DNA of 64,000 nucleotides from Chelydra serpentina (GCA_037349315.1 JBAIAC010000040.1:13844001-13908000); one strand, 5' to 3'. Shown: positions 22,955-35,713, counted from the first letter of the stretch. Made by a program: numbers and translations. Notes: generated from the letters alone by a model not told the origin.

Positions 22955-24230
22955 GGGGACAGACTACAGGTGTTGACTTTGGTGTTTGAGAAAAGGCTGT
23001 AAAAGCAGATCACTTGCATAAAAATCAGGGACAGATTCCAAAGAAATATAATTTTTTCAGTTCAGTTGTGTGCTTTCAGAAGTACTTTGGGAATAAAGAG
23101 GTACATAAAGGATGGTAGAACTGAAAGCCAGCAGTTGCTTATGGTGGTGCATCTGTCTATGCTCTCTGTAGAGCTTCCTGTTTGCTTTTACTTTTGGCCT
23201 TTTAAGCCACAAACCATACATTTTGTTTAAAAATGCTTGAAAATTCCCAAACAGGCTTTATTTTTATCTTGTCATACAGTGCTCAGGGTTTAACGCAGTA
23301 CATCAATGCCATTGCTGTGGGAGATAACCTCGAATGCATGTATTGAGTATATATAGAAAATATATATTGGGTTTTTTCTCTTCAACTTGTAAGCTTATAT
23401 AAGCATGAAAACTAGAGATTGCACATCATGCATTCATTCAGGTTCCTTCCCAGTTTCTGTTTGACAGTGCATGTCTTTGGAAACAGGCATGAACAGGATA
23501 AACACCCCAGTCAAGAATTCCGAGAGAAACAATCTTAGTTGTACAGCATTGGTTATTGCATTTTTATAGTGTTTATACCCAAGTATTGCATTTTTTCTGG
23601 TTCTCTCCTGGAGGTTATATATTTGAGTCTGCAACATGTTTTTTGTGATAAGCATCTTAAATTAAAAAGTTACTTCATTTTAATGTATTAATGGTTTTCC
23701 TAATGTGTAATGCAAAGATGGCTAAAAGCCTTTCCTTTAAAATTAAAATATTTCCTTAATCCGAGGTGACTATGGAAACTAAGTGCAAATTCACTTCCAC
23801 CTCACATACAATCTTATATTTTTTACTTCATTAATGTAATTTAATTTGTCACTTGTAAGATGAAACCTTACTTGAGCTGTAAATTAGACAATGGGGAAAC
23901 TCTTGAGGGTTCCGCTATATGTGCTGTTTCTGTTACCCAGTAACTTGAATACTGTTTAATATGTTGTAAGACATTGTAGAGTTTATCTGGAGCTGTTTAA
24001 AAGAAATTGTAATGTACAAATGTGAATAGTCACTTATCTATAATATGGGTAAGTTTTGTTTTGCCTATAATAGTAGATGTTTATAAGAAAGTGAAGGACA
24101 ATGTTTGTCATTTCTTGCTTGCACAGGTTGCACTATTGAAAAATTGAGATTGTATAAACCTGTCCAAAAAACTGCAAGATACCAAAATCTTGTAGATGTC
24201 AAATAAAACGTTATTGTACTAACAAAACTG
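22955..24230 (+). other. SBNO1: SBNO1 3' untranslated region (extent inferred)
   Basis: A/T-rich, no ORF, free of recognisable interspersed repeats, as expected for a conserved 3' UTR. It runs from the TAA to a polyA signal at 24202-24207 with a G/T-rich stretch after it. The real cleavage site needs RNA evidence; later AATAAA signals could extend it to about 25.1 kb. Confidence 0.7.
24202..24207 (+). terminator. SBNO1: Candidate SBNO1 polyadenylation signal AATAAA
   Basis: Canonical hexamer about 1.25 kb after the stop codon, followed within 30 nt by ggagtcttgttt, a plausible G/U-rich downstream element. Confidence 0.6.
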
Positions 24231-24784
24231 GAGTCTTGTTTAGGCAATCACTGTATTCCAAACAACTAACAAGTCTAGTTTGGCATTCAACAAGACTTGA
24301 ATGGTCCAACCTACTTAAGCTAGTCTTCTGTCTTATAGTCCATATCAGTCTTTAAATTGAACTAGTTAGTATCTGAGACAAGGGATAAACTCTATACTGA
24401 ACTTCAGTATATATTTTACAAGTAAAGATTGTGCTGTAAGTACAGTAAAGATAAGGGTAAATGGTTGACCTGATGGAAACTTAGTGCTGTGATCCATTGT
24501 AGTGCCTGCTTCGTTTCCTTAAACACTTACTCAGTGGACCACATTCTGATGTCTCAGTGATGTAAATCTGGGAGAACTATGGAATTGAGATCAGAAATTG
24601 ATCTAATAACTTTAGATTTAACTCCGTTAGGTAAATGATCAGTGTAAAGTCCTGTTATTGCACTAGTATTAGCACATGCAGCACTAATATAGGAAGAACT
24701 CATGAATTTGGGGGGAAATGTGTGTGTGCAAGAAGTTCCATGTTTTATTCAGCCAGCAATTGAACAAACTGAAATGCATTTTGA

Positions 24785-24790
24785 AATAAA
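24785..24790 (+). terminator. SBNO1: Second candidate SBNO1 polyadenylation signal AATAAA
   Basis: Canonical hexamer with the G/T-rich gatgtgtctgag about 20 nt downstream. It would give a 3' UTR of about 1.85 kb. Confidence 0.5.
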
Positions 24791-25112
24791 GATTTGTAAC
24801 TACAATTGATGTGTCTGAGGCTAATGCTGGCAGCAGCTATACTGCAAGTATTTCTAACCCAGGTACTCGTGGGTGCAGTTCTATTTCTAACTGTGTGAAA
24901 TTGCAAGACCGCATTCACCTGACCTCACCCCCCCCCCCCCCCCCGACCCCTGTGCTTTGTTCTAGTGGGGGCAAGAAGTTATTTGACGGCTGCAATGCCA
25001 TCAGCAGATGCTGGTGATCCAGGCAGGCTGGACATTGTGGACCATAAAAGTAGCAGGAGTAGTGTGAGTTGCATGCTCATCATTGCCTTGTTATGGGTGC
25101 ATTCAACATCCT

Positions 25113-25118
25113 AATAAA
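25113..25118 (+). terminator. Third candidate polyadenylation signal AATAAA
   Basis: Hexamer in a less convincing context, after a poly-C tract at about 24927-24943. May not be used. Confidence 0.3.
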
Positions 25119-25139
25119 GGTGAAATCTACTTCATTTCG

Positions 25140-26177
25140 TTCATTCTGAGGAGAGGCAGCTTACTCTCCACCCTAAAATTGCTGTGTTGAGCAAAACATC
25201 TTCCATGTGTTCCTGGGTTGGAAACCTGAATGCTCTATCTGCAATGCAAGCACAGAGCCTGGTCGAGAAACTTCCCCAAAAATGCAATTTTCCATTTTCC
25301 AATCGGTTCTGTTTGTTTCAGGATAGAAATATTTTTAATGGGCTGAAAAATCAAACCAGTAACTATACACATTTTCTTCTACCACAAAGCTATTTCCCCC
25401 CCCTTCGTCGTCCCCCATCCATAGGTTGCAGATGAACAAGAGCTGTTTACTTACTGCTATATCATTGTTTTTGCAACCTGATATTTTTCTAGCCTTATGC
25501 CATTGATTTCCTGATGCAACCTGCTATTGAATCTAGACCCCAGCTCCAGAGGGAGTATCCCAGTAGGCTGTTATAAAGTTCTGTTTTAACAATGGTCTTG
25601 TCTTCAATCTCTTGCTCACTATGTAAACAACTCAGGTAGTCTTGATTTTTATGTACATGTGCCCTGGGACATCATGGCATGTTTGTCCCATGGGTAGCCT
25701 TATTGCTATTCACTTTGCATATAAGAAGTATTAACGCTTTTTTTGCAGTGATTAATTTGTATTGTTTTTGCCATTAAATGCTGGAATTGTTAACACCCAG
25801 TGCTAGAAGCTCATGGGAGCAGTGGCCTGGGAGTGTAGGTATAAGTAGAATGGCGTGGGAAATAGAGCAGTCATCAAGAAAGGAGGAGGGAAGACCTAAC
25901 GCAACTACAAAGGTAGGGTGGATATCCCATCACAGCACTTCTAGTAAATTCTGGCATCAGAAAGTGGAGGGGGCAGTAAGAGAACCAGATCACATCATGT
26001 AAGCTAAAATGAGTAGGGTCTTGCCTCCCTCATTTGATCCCTATTTTGTCACTTACGGCTCATTGTTCCACTTAGAGACATAGTAACAAAACACGTGTAA
26101 AACAAAAGCTGGCTATAGATGTCGTTTATAAGATTAATTGTTCAGTCTCGTTTGTTTCACCCATCATTCCAATAATG
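25140..26177. other. Intergenic, no gene recognised
   Basis: Downstream of the SBNO1 polyA signals. Mixed composition; no repeat that I can name. Confidence 0.4.
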
Positions 26178-26214
26178 CAGGAGTCCCAGAGGCATGCTAT
26201 ATCAAATGAGATGC

Positions 26215-26690
26215 AGCTATGCTGCTGTCTGTCTGCTGCAGGCGCCGCCCCCTGCAGCTCCCATTGGCTAGGGAAGAGGGACAGTGATACCATCACTAGT
26301 TGCTGGGCAGAAGCAGCCAGGTGGCATGAGGCCAAGGGAGTGAGGGAAAAGGGTGGGAACGGGCTGGGAGGTGGCGGGACCCGTGAGGCTCCAATGACAG
26401 CATGAGGGGGCACCGACAGGGAGGCCTGGTGCCTGCAGATAAGATAAGGTGCAGATAAGAAAGGAAAGAGGTTCTTTCTAGCTGTTGGCACTGCAGGTCT
26501 GTCATGAAATGGGGCCCTTTATTTATATTTTTACCCACTGTCACAGGAGAGGCCATCTCAGCAGGAGCACCAGGAGGCACTGAACCTGATGGGAGCATAA
26601 TCCCAGACACACAGGGAGGGTTAGAACCACTCACTGCCCCATGTCTTTAGGGTAGCAGCCATGCGCCTCACCCCCTGCATCTGACCAGTG
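26215..26690. other. GC-rich intergenic block
   Basis: Includes ggcgccgccccctgcagctc and cccattggc, blocks seen in turtle hAT-type elements; perhaps the 5' half of the element ending at 27101. No conserved ORF. Confidence 0.35.
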
Positions 26691-26803
26691 AGCAGACCAT
26701 GACTGTGCCTCCTCAGCCGCTTTTGTGCCCAAGGAGGCCCGGCCCAGCAAGGTCCTGCTGTCAGCATAGCGTGGAGTGTGGGAAAGTGGACCGAACACAA
26801 CTC

Positions 26804-27101
26804 TCTGATGCACCCCTGGCTGCAATCCTGAAGGTTTCAACTGCTCAGTCACTGAGGCCAAACATCAACAAACTGACGGAACTGAAGCATTGCCAGGTGT
26901 CGCAAACACTACAAACTCTCTGGCCAGGCGAAGAATTGTATAAAGTTGTATGACAGTTTTATTATTTCTAAGAAATTCGAAATAAATACAATATAAACGT
27001 TTTCTTTTCTGAACACTGTCTTCAGTGATGTGATATATTGGCCCGCTGGGAGGCTTTGAGGACTGGCACTGGCCCTAAGGAAATTGAGTTTGAGACCCCT
27101 G
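26804..27101 (+). pseudogene. hAT transposase C-terminal remnant and 3' terminus
   Basis: 26804-26902 reads in frame as SDAPLAAILKVSTAQSLRPN then INKLTELKHCQVS, which resembles the last residues of GTF2IRD2/Charlie8-type and EPM2AIP1/FAM200-type hAT transposases (recognition from memory). About 200 bp later the sequence ends gagtttgagacccctg at 27101, a hAT-like terminus (caggggtctcaaactc in reverse). The 5' end is unclear; caggagtcccagagg at 26178 is a weak candidate. The catalytic part is absent, so this is an internally deleted copy. Confidence 0.55.
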
Positions 27102-30100
27102 CTCTAACAGAAACATACCCAACTCTACATAAGATGGAGCTGAAGTCCTCCAAAGATGTCAGTTGTTTAGTCAGTGTCTTGAAATGCTTTATATAAATGA
27201 AGAAAATTCTGCAACCTGTAAACATTTTGGAGAATGAGTTGTTTTGGAATTTTGCTTTTACTATTGGGATAAATCTTGCTTAAATCCCATAGAATGTTAT
27301 GTACATATATAGATAGAACGTGTGTATATGGAGATCTTAAAGACAACTGAGTTCATTAACGCAAATATCTCCTGTAAAGCTACTCTAGTGATCTTGTTCT
27401 TAGTCTTTTTCCCCTTCATATGTCCCAAGAGTCTTATTCCCCTTTTCTTTACTTACCACACACGTCATTTGTAGGTACGTTAAAATATATACAAAATTTT
27501 CCAGGGGTATCTGCATACACTAGATAATTCTATTTTGCCATCATATTTTCACAACTATCAATTGTCTTGTCTTCTATAATTTTTTTCAAAGTGTAGTATG
27601 TATTTTTAATTCCATATTTTTCGTGTGCAATGCATTGTCTTGAAAGAAACTGATTCCTGATGATGTCTTTCGATTAGTACCACTAAGTTTTTATTGCCTA
27701 TATCAGAGGGAAACAAGAGTTTTAATTTTGATTCATCTTATGCTCATACATTTTGATACTCAGTCTTCTTAGCCTTTTCCATGCATACTGGATGCTCTAG
27801 CATACATTTCTAAGTAAATTAATCTTAGTGTAGAGTGGGAGGAGAATATCTCCAACCAGTGCATTACAAACTTGAACTTGATTGCAAGCACCAGATCTAC
27901 AGCTAGAGTTGGTGTCCTAAACAATAGCAGTGTCCTCAGTCCTAAAGCACAAAAGTATGGTGATCAATACCATGGATATAGCTCTTCAAAGGGCTCTACA
28001 AAGGGGTAAATTGAAGGGAGAAGATGCTGCTGCAATTGTGTCCTAGAGAGGGCCTAAAGCTTTATTTTAATGCATCAATTCATTAAAAGGAAGGGCAGAC
28101 TGAGAATTAATCAGAAATTGAGTGGCAAATGTAAATAATCCACATTTAAATCTAAGTCAGAACTCATGGGGAAACCATTAAACTTTCTTCACCAGGAGAC
28201 CCCACATATACCTGTGGAAGTTACTTAAATTCCTGTGTAATTTTCACAACCCCATTATGGGTGGTAGGGGAAGTTTTGTTTCATAAGTAATTCCAAGGCA
28301 ATGTGGGACTGGAAATTAATAACATTAAGGTAATTTTTAGTTTGTGCCTTACTTGGCTGTTAAAAACTAGAGGCCATCCAAATCTAAAGGCCTGCTCCCC
28401 ATCAGCTCTTATCTTTGAGAAGGATTTATTTAGCACCCTTGTTACCGCACTGTACATTCCACAGACTGGAATATCATCAAAAGAAGAATCTCACTGCACA
28501 TGAGACAAAATTAATCTCTGTGCTAATTCTATTACAGTTGGAGGCTTCTTATGAGCCTTAGGAAATATTTAAACCATTTCTCCAATCAAGTGCTAGCTAC
28601 AGTATGAGTCCTTGGAACAATCTCATGCCAGAGACTGACAAAGCAACTACCCATGTGAATGCATCTAGAGGTAAACCAGGTCCATCTCTGGTGCCAAAGA
28701 ATAGAGTGTAAAAGTAAATCCAGAGTGCAATTGTAAGCATAACTTGCTAATTATGAGACCCATTGAAATTGAACAGTAACTGCTTTTCTATTTAAAAAAA
28801 GGGAAGAGATGCTTGAAATGCTACTGTCTTGCAGCACATGGTTATGACCAGTGGTGACAGATGCTCTTAAAACAGACTTTGGTCTTGTAGTAGTATTGTG
28901 GTCTTGTGGATTTTTAATGCCAGATGGGTCCGTTATCTAGTTTGACCTGCATAACCCAAAATTGTAATATAGACTTTGATCTTCAAATCATACAACAGTC
29001 CACAAAATCCCTAAACTATAGGATGTTTCCGGAGTATAGATTGGTCCTGTGCAAGACCAAACTGTTACAACCTGTTAAGGAGCTACCATGTCATCCAGGT
29101 CTACTAATGCAGCATCTTTTCATAGTATTGTATAATATACTCTTCAAAATCAGTGGTCGTTTTCAAAAAGAAAGAGACCATTTCCTGGGGTGAAGATAAA
29201 ATAGAAATAGTGGTAGCTGCATTTAAAGACAGATTATCATTCCTGACCAAATCTAGCAACATGGGGTTTTTTTTTATTTCATTGGTAGGAGGTTTAAGAC
29301 TCATTTAAATCCTCATATCAGTTTGCTTTAAATTTTATTTTGTAATAGCTAAATCCACTTCTGATCTGAGATTCTGAATGTCAAGTTTCAGTTTTAACTT
29401 TAAGCAAACTTTTAATGGGCTGAGTTACCTGCCTGGAACCAGTCTCTTGCTATATTTGACATTTGCACTGGAAAAGATAGAGATTTTACTACTAATGTTT
29501 TTGTTTGTAAAAACAATCTCCACCAACCCAGTTGGAGAAGATAACTTAAATAAAATAGCATGTTCATCATAGGCCCATCACAATATTGCTATATGTAAAG
29601 TTATCAGACCCATTAGCAATTTACATAGAATACCACAATATACGGTGTTTTATTTTAGGTGAGTGTTCCTACCATCACATCCTGTGGATTTTTGCCTCTG
29701 CAATAACTTTCACTATATGAGTACCTCTGAGCAAAAGGTGTTGCTTGTATAGGTAGAACTTCACTATTAATGTTCTCTCACTATACATCTTAACAGTACA
29801 TGATGGATTGCAAAAACACTTACAATTAAGGTGAATTGTATGATTTTTGTTCATATATATTGCTAACCCTAATTTGGATTTTCTGACTCCATTAAAGACT
29901 TCACCCTATGCTAGTACAGTACTGCATCTCCCTGTGTTTCCTATGTTAGCAATAATACAAAGTATACATAAGCACCAGCAGTTTTGATTCAAGGCAGCAG
30001 AAGATTTGGGCTGTCGTGCAGTAAAATGTTAATGGCTGCATGAATTAGCAGGTTTTATACTCAAGTAAAAATGACAAACTGTGGAACATTATGAATTTTG

Positions 30101-31730
30101 TAATTGGTTTTCTTTGGTCAAAATTCTTAAATTAAACTGGCTGCTACTCTGCTTATTTTTCTTTGCTTATCTACTGTAACATTTAGATACACAACTGTTA
30201 CTTCTGTGAGTTACCTTCAAGCCATACTTGCATACACTGAAGATGTTCATTGTTGCCTCACTTCTAGGAGCCTTTAGACTCTTTAAAGATTATTTTGGTA
30301 TAGCACAAAAATATTTCCCTTCCATTTCATTTAGTAAACTAAAATATCTGACACTTATAGCACCTATCAGAGGCGTTCAAGAATTTAAACAATTATTTAA
30401 TAAGAATGGGGAGTTACCAGTCGTCCTTAACGATTAGTTGTAGGATTCCTTAACCAAAGGGAAAAAAACAGGGCTGGCTGGACTGTGTAATAGAGCTCAT
30501 AAACTTATCTTCTGCGTGCTTTTGTTTCTCTTAACCCAAAGAGTTACCATCGGAGACAGACCAGTCTTTTCTCTGTTCCCATTTGGATGAATTGCTTTAA
30601 ATATTCTGTCTGATGCTTTTTTCTTTGTATTACTGTTTCCCCAAAATTGTGCACTCTGATTCTAATGCTTCTGTGATGCCAGTAATTCTTTGTGAATAAT
30701 GAAGATGCTCATGTATTAGAGCTGCATTCTTCATTTTTATTGACCTTTTTTTTTTCTTTTGCCTGGGAGCAGGGGTGGAATTCTGAAAGGAATTGGGTCA
30801 AGGGGGAGGATGTCAAATTGGCAGCTAGCAAACTGAAGTCATCTACCTGCAGCAGCCCTTTGAACCAACTCTAGATAATTTTGTTCTTTCCTTGAGACCC
30901 TGCTACAAGTAGACATATGCAGAATTTATTGTGACTTAACCACATTTACGATGCGTTCTAAAGGGCATGAAACAGAGATGTATGTCCGATCAGGCAGTGT
31001 TGCTGTAGTTTCTTTTAAATCATCCACACTAGAACTGAGATTTAATTACTCTTAGAGTTGATCTTCACTGCAGTTATTTGGGAGTGAATAAAAATTGTGT
31101 GTATGTCTGAATGAGCAATGAAATTACATCTGTCTGAGCCTGCAACAGCAGGTGAATGAGTGCAGGGAAGAGCAGCGGGGAGAGACATACTGACACTTCC
31201 TCCAAATTCTGATCCTGCTCCCCTCTCTGCCCAGTTCTTTTTCTAGGAAAGAGAGGAACCTGATTTTGAGAAGACATGGAGCTGCCTCAGCCCTCTTGGT
31301 CTCAGGAATAGAAGCTTTAATCCAACAAGACTAGCTAGCGGCAGGCACAGTGAATAGCCAGGTAGGAGACCAAAATCCCATTGAGGGCCAGAGTCCGTTT
31401 TCATTGGGTCAAACTCGGTGAAATGCAAGAAAACAAAAGGCATAAAGAGGCAGGGAAATGTCTGTGTCAGGAGTAAGAAGCGATAAGGATGTTAAAAGAC
31501 AGTAATTTTAACCAGACTCTTTAATACCAAGACTACAAGGGCCCTTTGAAACAAGAATACAAGTGGAACCTTCAAATCTTCCATCTCCTCTGAAGATAGG
31601 CAACCTAGCTGCACTGGCTAAGCAGGTTATTTTTACCCTGACCTCTTCCTTCAGCTCTGACCACCTCATGCAGCATTTCCCTTAGCATCTTCACGCAGGC
31701 CTGCCACTCCCTCTTCAAGCATATTGCCAA
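27102..31730. other. Intergenic, A/T-rich, no gene recognised
   Basis: About 4.6 kb without recognisable repeats or coding exons. Only short isolated ORFs with no known similarity. It could hold regulatory elements, but nothing in the bases alone shows this. Confidence 0.4.
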
Positions 31731-32189
31731 GATGCTTAGAGGTAACCCCCCCCCCACCTTTCTTTCCTATGGGGAGCCTTCCCTTTATCCTACCAATTAA
31801 TGTGTTTGTGACACCTGAGCACCGTTTCCTACTAAAATTGTCCCTGCCCAACACTTCTGCCCAGCTCTACAACCTCCCGGCTGCTATAAGACCTTGCAAA
31901 GGACCTCTGAGCAGTCACCGCTAGTTTGCACAAATTCCCCTTCCCCGCTGCATTTAGGGCAGCGTCCCTTATCAAGGACATTGTTCCTTCTTTGAGCTGT
32001 ACAGTCAATGCACCATTCTAGGCTCTTTGCCAGGATCCCCTGGATTCAGTGTTAATGAGACTTCTGACACTTAGAATGCTGTTGCCATAGTTGCAGCGGG
32101 AAGGGTCAGGGAGATGGCAGTCTCCTGCTCTCCTCCATCTCTCCTTGCATTTCACACAGGTTAAGTGCCTTTAGGACTGCTCTGTCCTT

Positions 32190-32460
32190 TTCCGTCCAGA
32201 GTGCCCTCTAGGGGCATGTTGATGCTACAGCAGAACAGCTATGTGCTACTGTAGTGTAGATGCTTCCTACTGGGACAGAATGGGTTTTTCCATCAGTGTA
32301 GTTAGCTGCCTCTCAGAGAGGTGGATTATGCTGATGGAAGCATCTTTCCGTTGACCTAACCACATCAATGCTGTGGGTTAGTTTGACCTAACTAGGGCAC
32401 ACACAATGCCCTGAGCAACATAGCCGTCTAGATTTAATTTTTAAGTGTAAAGCAGGGCTA
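32190..32460. repeat. Decayed MITE-like repeat
   Basis: Begins near gtgccctctaggggcatg and contains gttgacctaaccacatc and gggttagtttgacctaac, like the 'gttaggtcgacctaac' MITEs of turtles. Too diverged for ends or target duplication. Confidence 0.4.
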
Positions 32461-32727
32461 GATCCATGCAGTCTTGTGGACAGAGCTGGGAACACCATAA
32501 ACTGGCTCGGGACCCTCAGCCTGCAATATGGCTTCCCACAGTCTCACAGAGCTATGTATATTACCCTGGTCAGCAGGGAGCTCTGCTAAATTGTGGCTCA
32601 CTGTATGGGGCTGACTGTATCCCACTTTGGGGCAATCTTACACCAGGCCCTTGTGTACCCAGCCAAGAACACAGCAAGCAGACTAGGCACTCAGGAGAAA
32701 CTTAGATCCTCATCCGCTTCTCATGAC

Positions 32728-32849
32728 TAGGGTGACCAGACAGCAAATGTGAAAAATCGGGACGGGGTGGGGGGTAATAGGAGCCCATATAAGAAAAACA
32801 CCCAAAAGTCAGGACTGTCCCTATAAAATTGGGACATCTGGTCACCCTA
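32728..32849. mobile_element. hAT MITE (122 bp) with perfect 8-bp target duplication
   Basis: Termini tagggtgaccagaca and tctggtcacccta are inverted copies. Flanks ctcatgac at 32720-32727 and 32850-32857 are identical. The element is largely one foldback. The few differences between arms and the intact duplication suggest a fairly recent insertion. Confidence 0.92.
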
Positions 32850-33300
32850 CTCATGACTGGCTTACATTTAACGTTCATGTTTCCTCTTCTTTGGCTAGGG
32901 TGGCATGTACTCTGAGTAACGATTCCATTAACTCCAGCTCATTCTGAGGGAGGGCTGAGGCCATCTGTCTTGCCCTTTCTGAAAGGCCTTTTGACCATCT
33001 GCTTTTCTAGATTGTTGGAGGAGAGAAAGGGAAGAATCAGTGTCTGCGACGCTCGGCTAGCACTCCAAAGAGCTGGGTCCCAAAGTCCCTTGTCTCCTAC
33101 ACAGAACCCACCACCGCTCAGAATGCTGTCTGCAGCAGTTGACAGGCAGCACTTCTACCTCCAGAGAGCAGAGGTGGAGTAATACGGGATCTTTTGGATC
33201 TTGTACCACGGCCTGCAGGCAGTAGTAAGAGACAGCGCAATATGCACTGATACAGACTAACAGCTGAACAGTGCCAGATAGCTACTTCCTGGGTTGGGCT

Positions 33301-33440
33301 TCCTCATTTGGCAGGAAGATCAAGGACTCAGGAGTGGGAGGAAAACAAGAGTCCACTGCCTGGAGGGCTGGAAGGGAGATTCCATCCAGGGGAGCTGAAG
33401 GGGTTGGGCTGGGAGGAATGAGAGTTTGTCTAGGATGGGG
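33301..33440 (+). repeat. Local duplicate, copy 1
   Basis: Contains ttggcaggaagatcaaggac then tcaggagtgggag, gggctggaagggaga and ggttgggctggga in the same order as copy 2 about 1.17 kb away. Confidence 0.65.
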
Positions 33441-34471
33441 CCTTAGTCTGGGAAGAAGTCTCTCCAGGGAAGCAGAGAAACAGAGAGAGATTTTAATCCA
33501 CCTGTGCACATGGTTGTACCAAAGAAAGCACTGTCACAGTGGGATTCATCTCACTCACGGCCAGGTAGGGTTCCCAACAGTGCCTTATTTTTTCATCTCT
33601 TTACAACAAGGTCGGGAATTGCTGAGCGCTGCAAAAAAACCAGCACGAAATACCCCTAGCAAATGTAGGTGAGTGCTGCTTATTATTAATGATAACACTG
33701 GGAGCAGGGGTGTGGCAAGGGAGCTAAGACAATAGTCCCTTATTTTTGAAATATAATGTTGGCAGCCCTACTGCCAGGCCAGAACTCCCCAGCACTTCCT
33801 TACAGTCCCTGGCGTCTGTGCCCCAGCAGTGCTGGTCCCATCCTTTCCCATCACTGTCTTCAGGAGGGGTAGATATAGCCAGATCCCCTGTTATTACTAA
33901 GCAAAACAAACTAAAAGTTCATCCCTGTTCTTGTTTTCTGTTGTATTTTGCACTGGACATCCAGGGTTTGTCTACCCTCCTTCCTGGAGAGCCGTTAGAG
34001 TGATGGCATCACACAGCGCCAGGAATCTCAGAGCTGAGTGAACAAGATGGGAAAGGATTTGTAGTCAGGCTCTTTAGCCGGTTTTGTTCACACCTGTCAC
34101 TTAGATTCCAGATAAAGAGCTGGGGGGTGGGGAAGAGGTGCTCAGTGTGCAAGATTCTAGACACAGAATTGCGGGACTGAGGTTTAAGAAATCTCTCACT
34201 TCAGTTCTCTGGTGCTCCAAGGAGACCTCCAGCAAACCAGGGAAGATCAGACTTGATACTCCTAATATTTCCAAGCAGCAGCAGCAGCAAGGCCCCTTTT
34301 TCCTAACCCCCTCAGCCTTTTGTTACACATTCATAAAGAGGCCCCTGGACAGTGCTTTCTTTTACGGGTCACTTTTAAGGCAGAATCCAGGGGACATGGG
34401 CCTGATAGAGAGAACCTGGAGTCAGAGATGCAGACAGGGAGGCAGCACCCAACCATTTGCCTGGCAGGACT

Positions 34472-34610
34472 ATTCCACTTGGCAGGAAGATGAAGGACTC
34501 AGGCGTGGGAGAGAAACAAGTCTATATCCTAGGGCTGGAAGGGAGAGTCAGTTTCTCCAGAGCTAGTGTGGGGATAGGGCTGGGCTGGAAAGGAGTCTGT
34601 TTTGGGGAAG
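34472..34610 (+). repeat. Local duplicate, copy 2
   Basis: Contains ttggcaggaagatgaaggac then tcaggcgtgggag, gggctggaagggaga and tagggctgggctgg. Either an old tandem duplication or two copies of one dispersed repeat. Confidence 0.65.
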
Positions 34611-34689
34611 GTTGGAGAGAGAGGCTGTCTGAGGGCGTGAAATACTGCTGTACCTAGGCTTTGGTTACCCTTAATCCGCCCATGATGTG

Positions 34690-34885
34690 GTCTAAGGGTT
34701 AGAGCAGGGAATCAGGACTCTTTGATTTCATTCCCCCATCAGCTGCTGCTAGTTTTGTGGCATAACCTCTCTGTATCTGAATTCACCACTCTGTGAAGTG
34801 GGAGTTGGGAGACTTAATGCATTATTGTTTGTAAAATGCTTTGAGATCTCTGTGTGCTTTATAAAAAGGGCCAAGTGTTGTTATC
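34690..34885 (+). repeat. MIR/core-SINE-like fragment
   Basis: gggttagagcagggaatcag, ataacctctctgtatctga and gtaaaatgctttgagatc match the order and spacing of a MIR-type SINE with its L2-like tail. Diverged. Confidence 0.6.
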
Positions 34886-34993
34886 AGAAGGGTGAATCTA
34901 CCAGATAGATGCAGAGTATTGAGCAACAAATTACACAACACAACATCTAAGAAAAGAAATTAAGCAGAGATGCTCAGGAAAAAGCCACTAGCC

Positions 34994-35713
34994 CAGTGGT
35001 TCCCAAACTGGGGTTTGGGAAATGTTACAGGGGGTTCTTGGGGGGAAAAAGATCCCTAATGGCAGACAGAGCTGTCCCTAGGGACCTGGGCAGCACGGGG
35101 CCAGCAGCACAGAGCCCCATGACTTCCCAGAGCTAAGTAGATCAAAGCAAGCATATCTATCACACTGAGGAGATTTAAACATCAAGACTCCTTATAGGAA
35201 AGGGAGGTGGTTATTTTTTGCTGTTTTAAAATTAAATAGGCAGCTAGTGTTGTTCTTAAAATTATTATGAAAAAGAAGCTTAAGCTTTGTTGTAATGTGC
35301 GTTGTTTGCCTGGACTGCTCAAGACCTGAATGCTTGTGTAAAAGAAACTCTTTGAGTTGGCTTCTTAAATACCTTCATGCTGTTTCACATCTGATACTCC
35401 TTGATGAAACTAAGGGAGCCTTGTCTTATAATAAGTTTATTCAAAGTGATACAAGCTACGAAAGTGAGATCTTGGAAGAGTGTTGCTGTTTTCATAATGT
35501 AATAAAAATACTGTAATGATAAATAATAATTAATAAGTAGTGTGTAATAAGCATATCATAAAAAAATTGTATATTTCCAAGATCACGGCTTGCATAATTT
35601 ATACTCGGGTAAAGGAGAAAATCCCTCAAAATATTAATTTTTAGGAGGGGGTTCGTGAGACTTGACACTTTAGTGAAAGGGGTTCACAGGTTGTTAAAGT
35701 TTGGAAACCACTG
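34994..35713. mobile_element. Non-autonomous hAT element (720 bp), perfect target duplication
   Basis: 5' end cagtggttcccaaact, 3' end agtttggaaaccactg (15 of 16 matching in inverted orientation), the classic Charlie/Buster-type hAT terminus. Flanks cactagcc at 34986-34993 and 35714-35721 are identical. Interior is A/T-rich; a 73-codon ORF at 35295-35516 has no transposase motifs I recognise. Confidence 0.93.

Larger units (their letters stand above)
32860..34690. other. Intergenic with a local duplicated segment
   Basis: Copies at about 33301-33440 and 34472-34610 are alignable (see those entries). No gene recognised; the ORFs of 130-140 codons here have no known similarity. Confidence 0.4.

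Noticed and set aside
24927..24943. Poly-C run as a functional element
   Set aside because: Homopolymer runs of this size recur at 45330 and 61889; ordinary slippage, length perhaps unreliable.
26126..26634. Overlapping ORFs of 112-121 codons on the - strand
   Set aside because: GC-rich repeat-like sequence, no domain recognised.
33271..33672. 133-codon ORF on the + strand
   Set aside because: Overlaps the other duplicated segment; no similarity known and a low-complexity composition.
34138..34566. 142-codon ORF on the + strand
   Set aside because: No recognised domain, includes one of the two duplicated segments, and has no good splice or promoter context.
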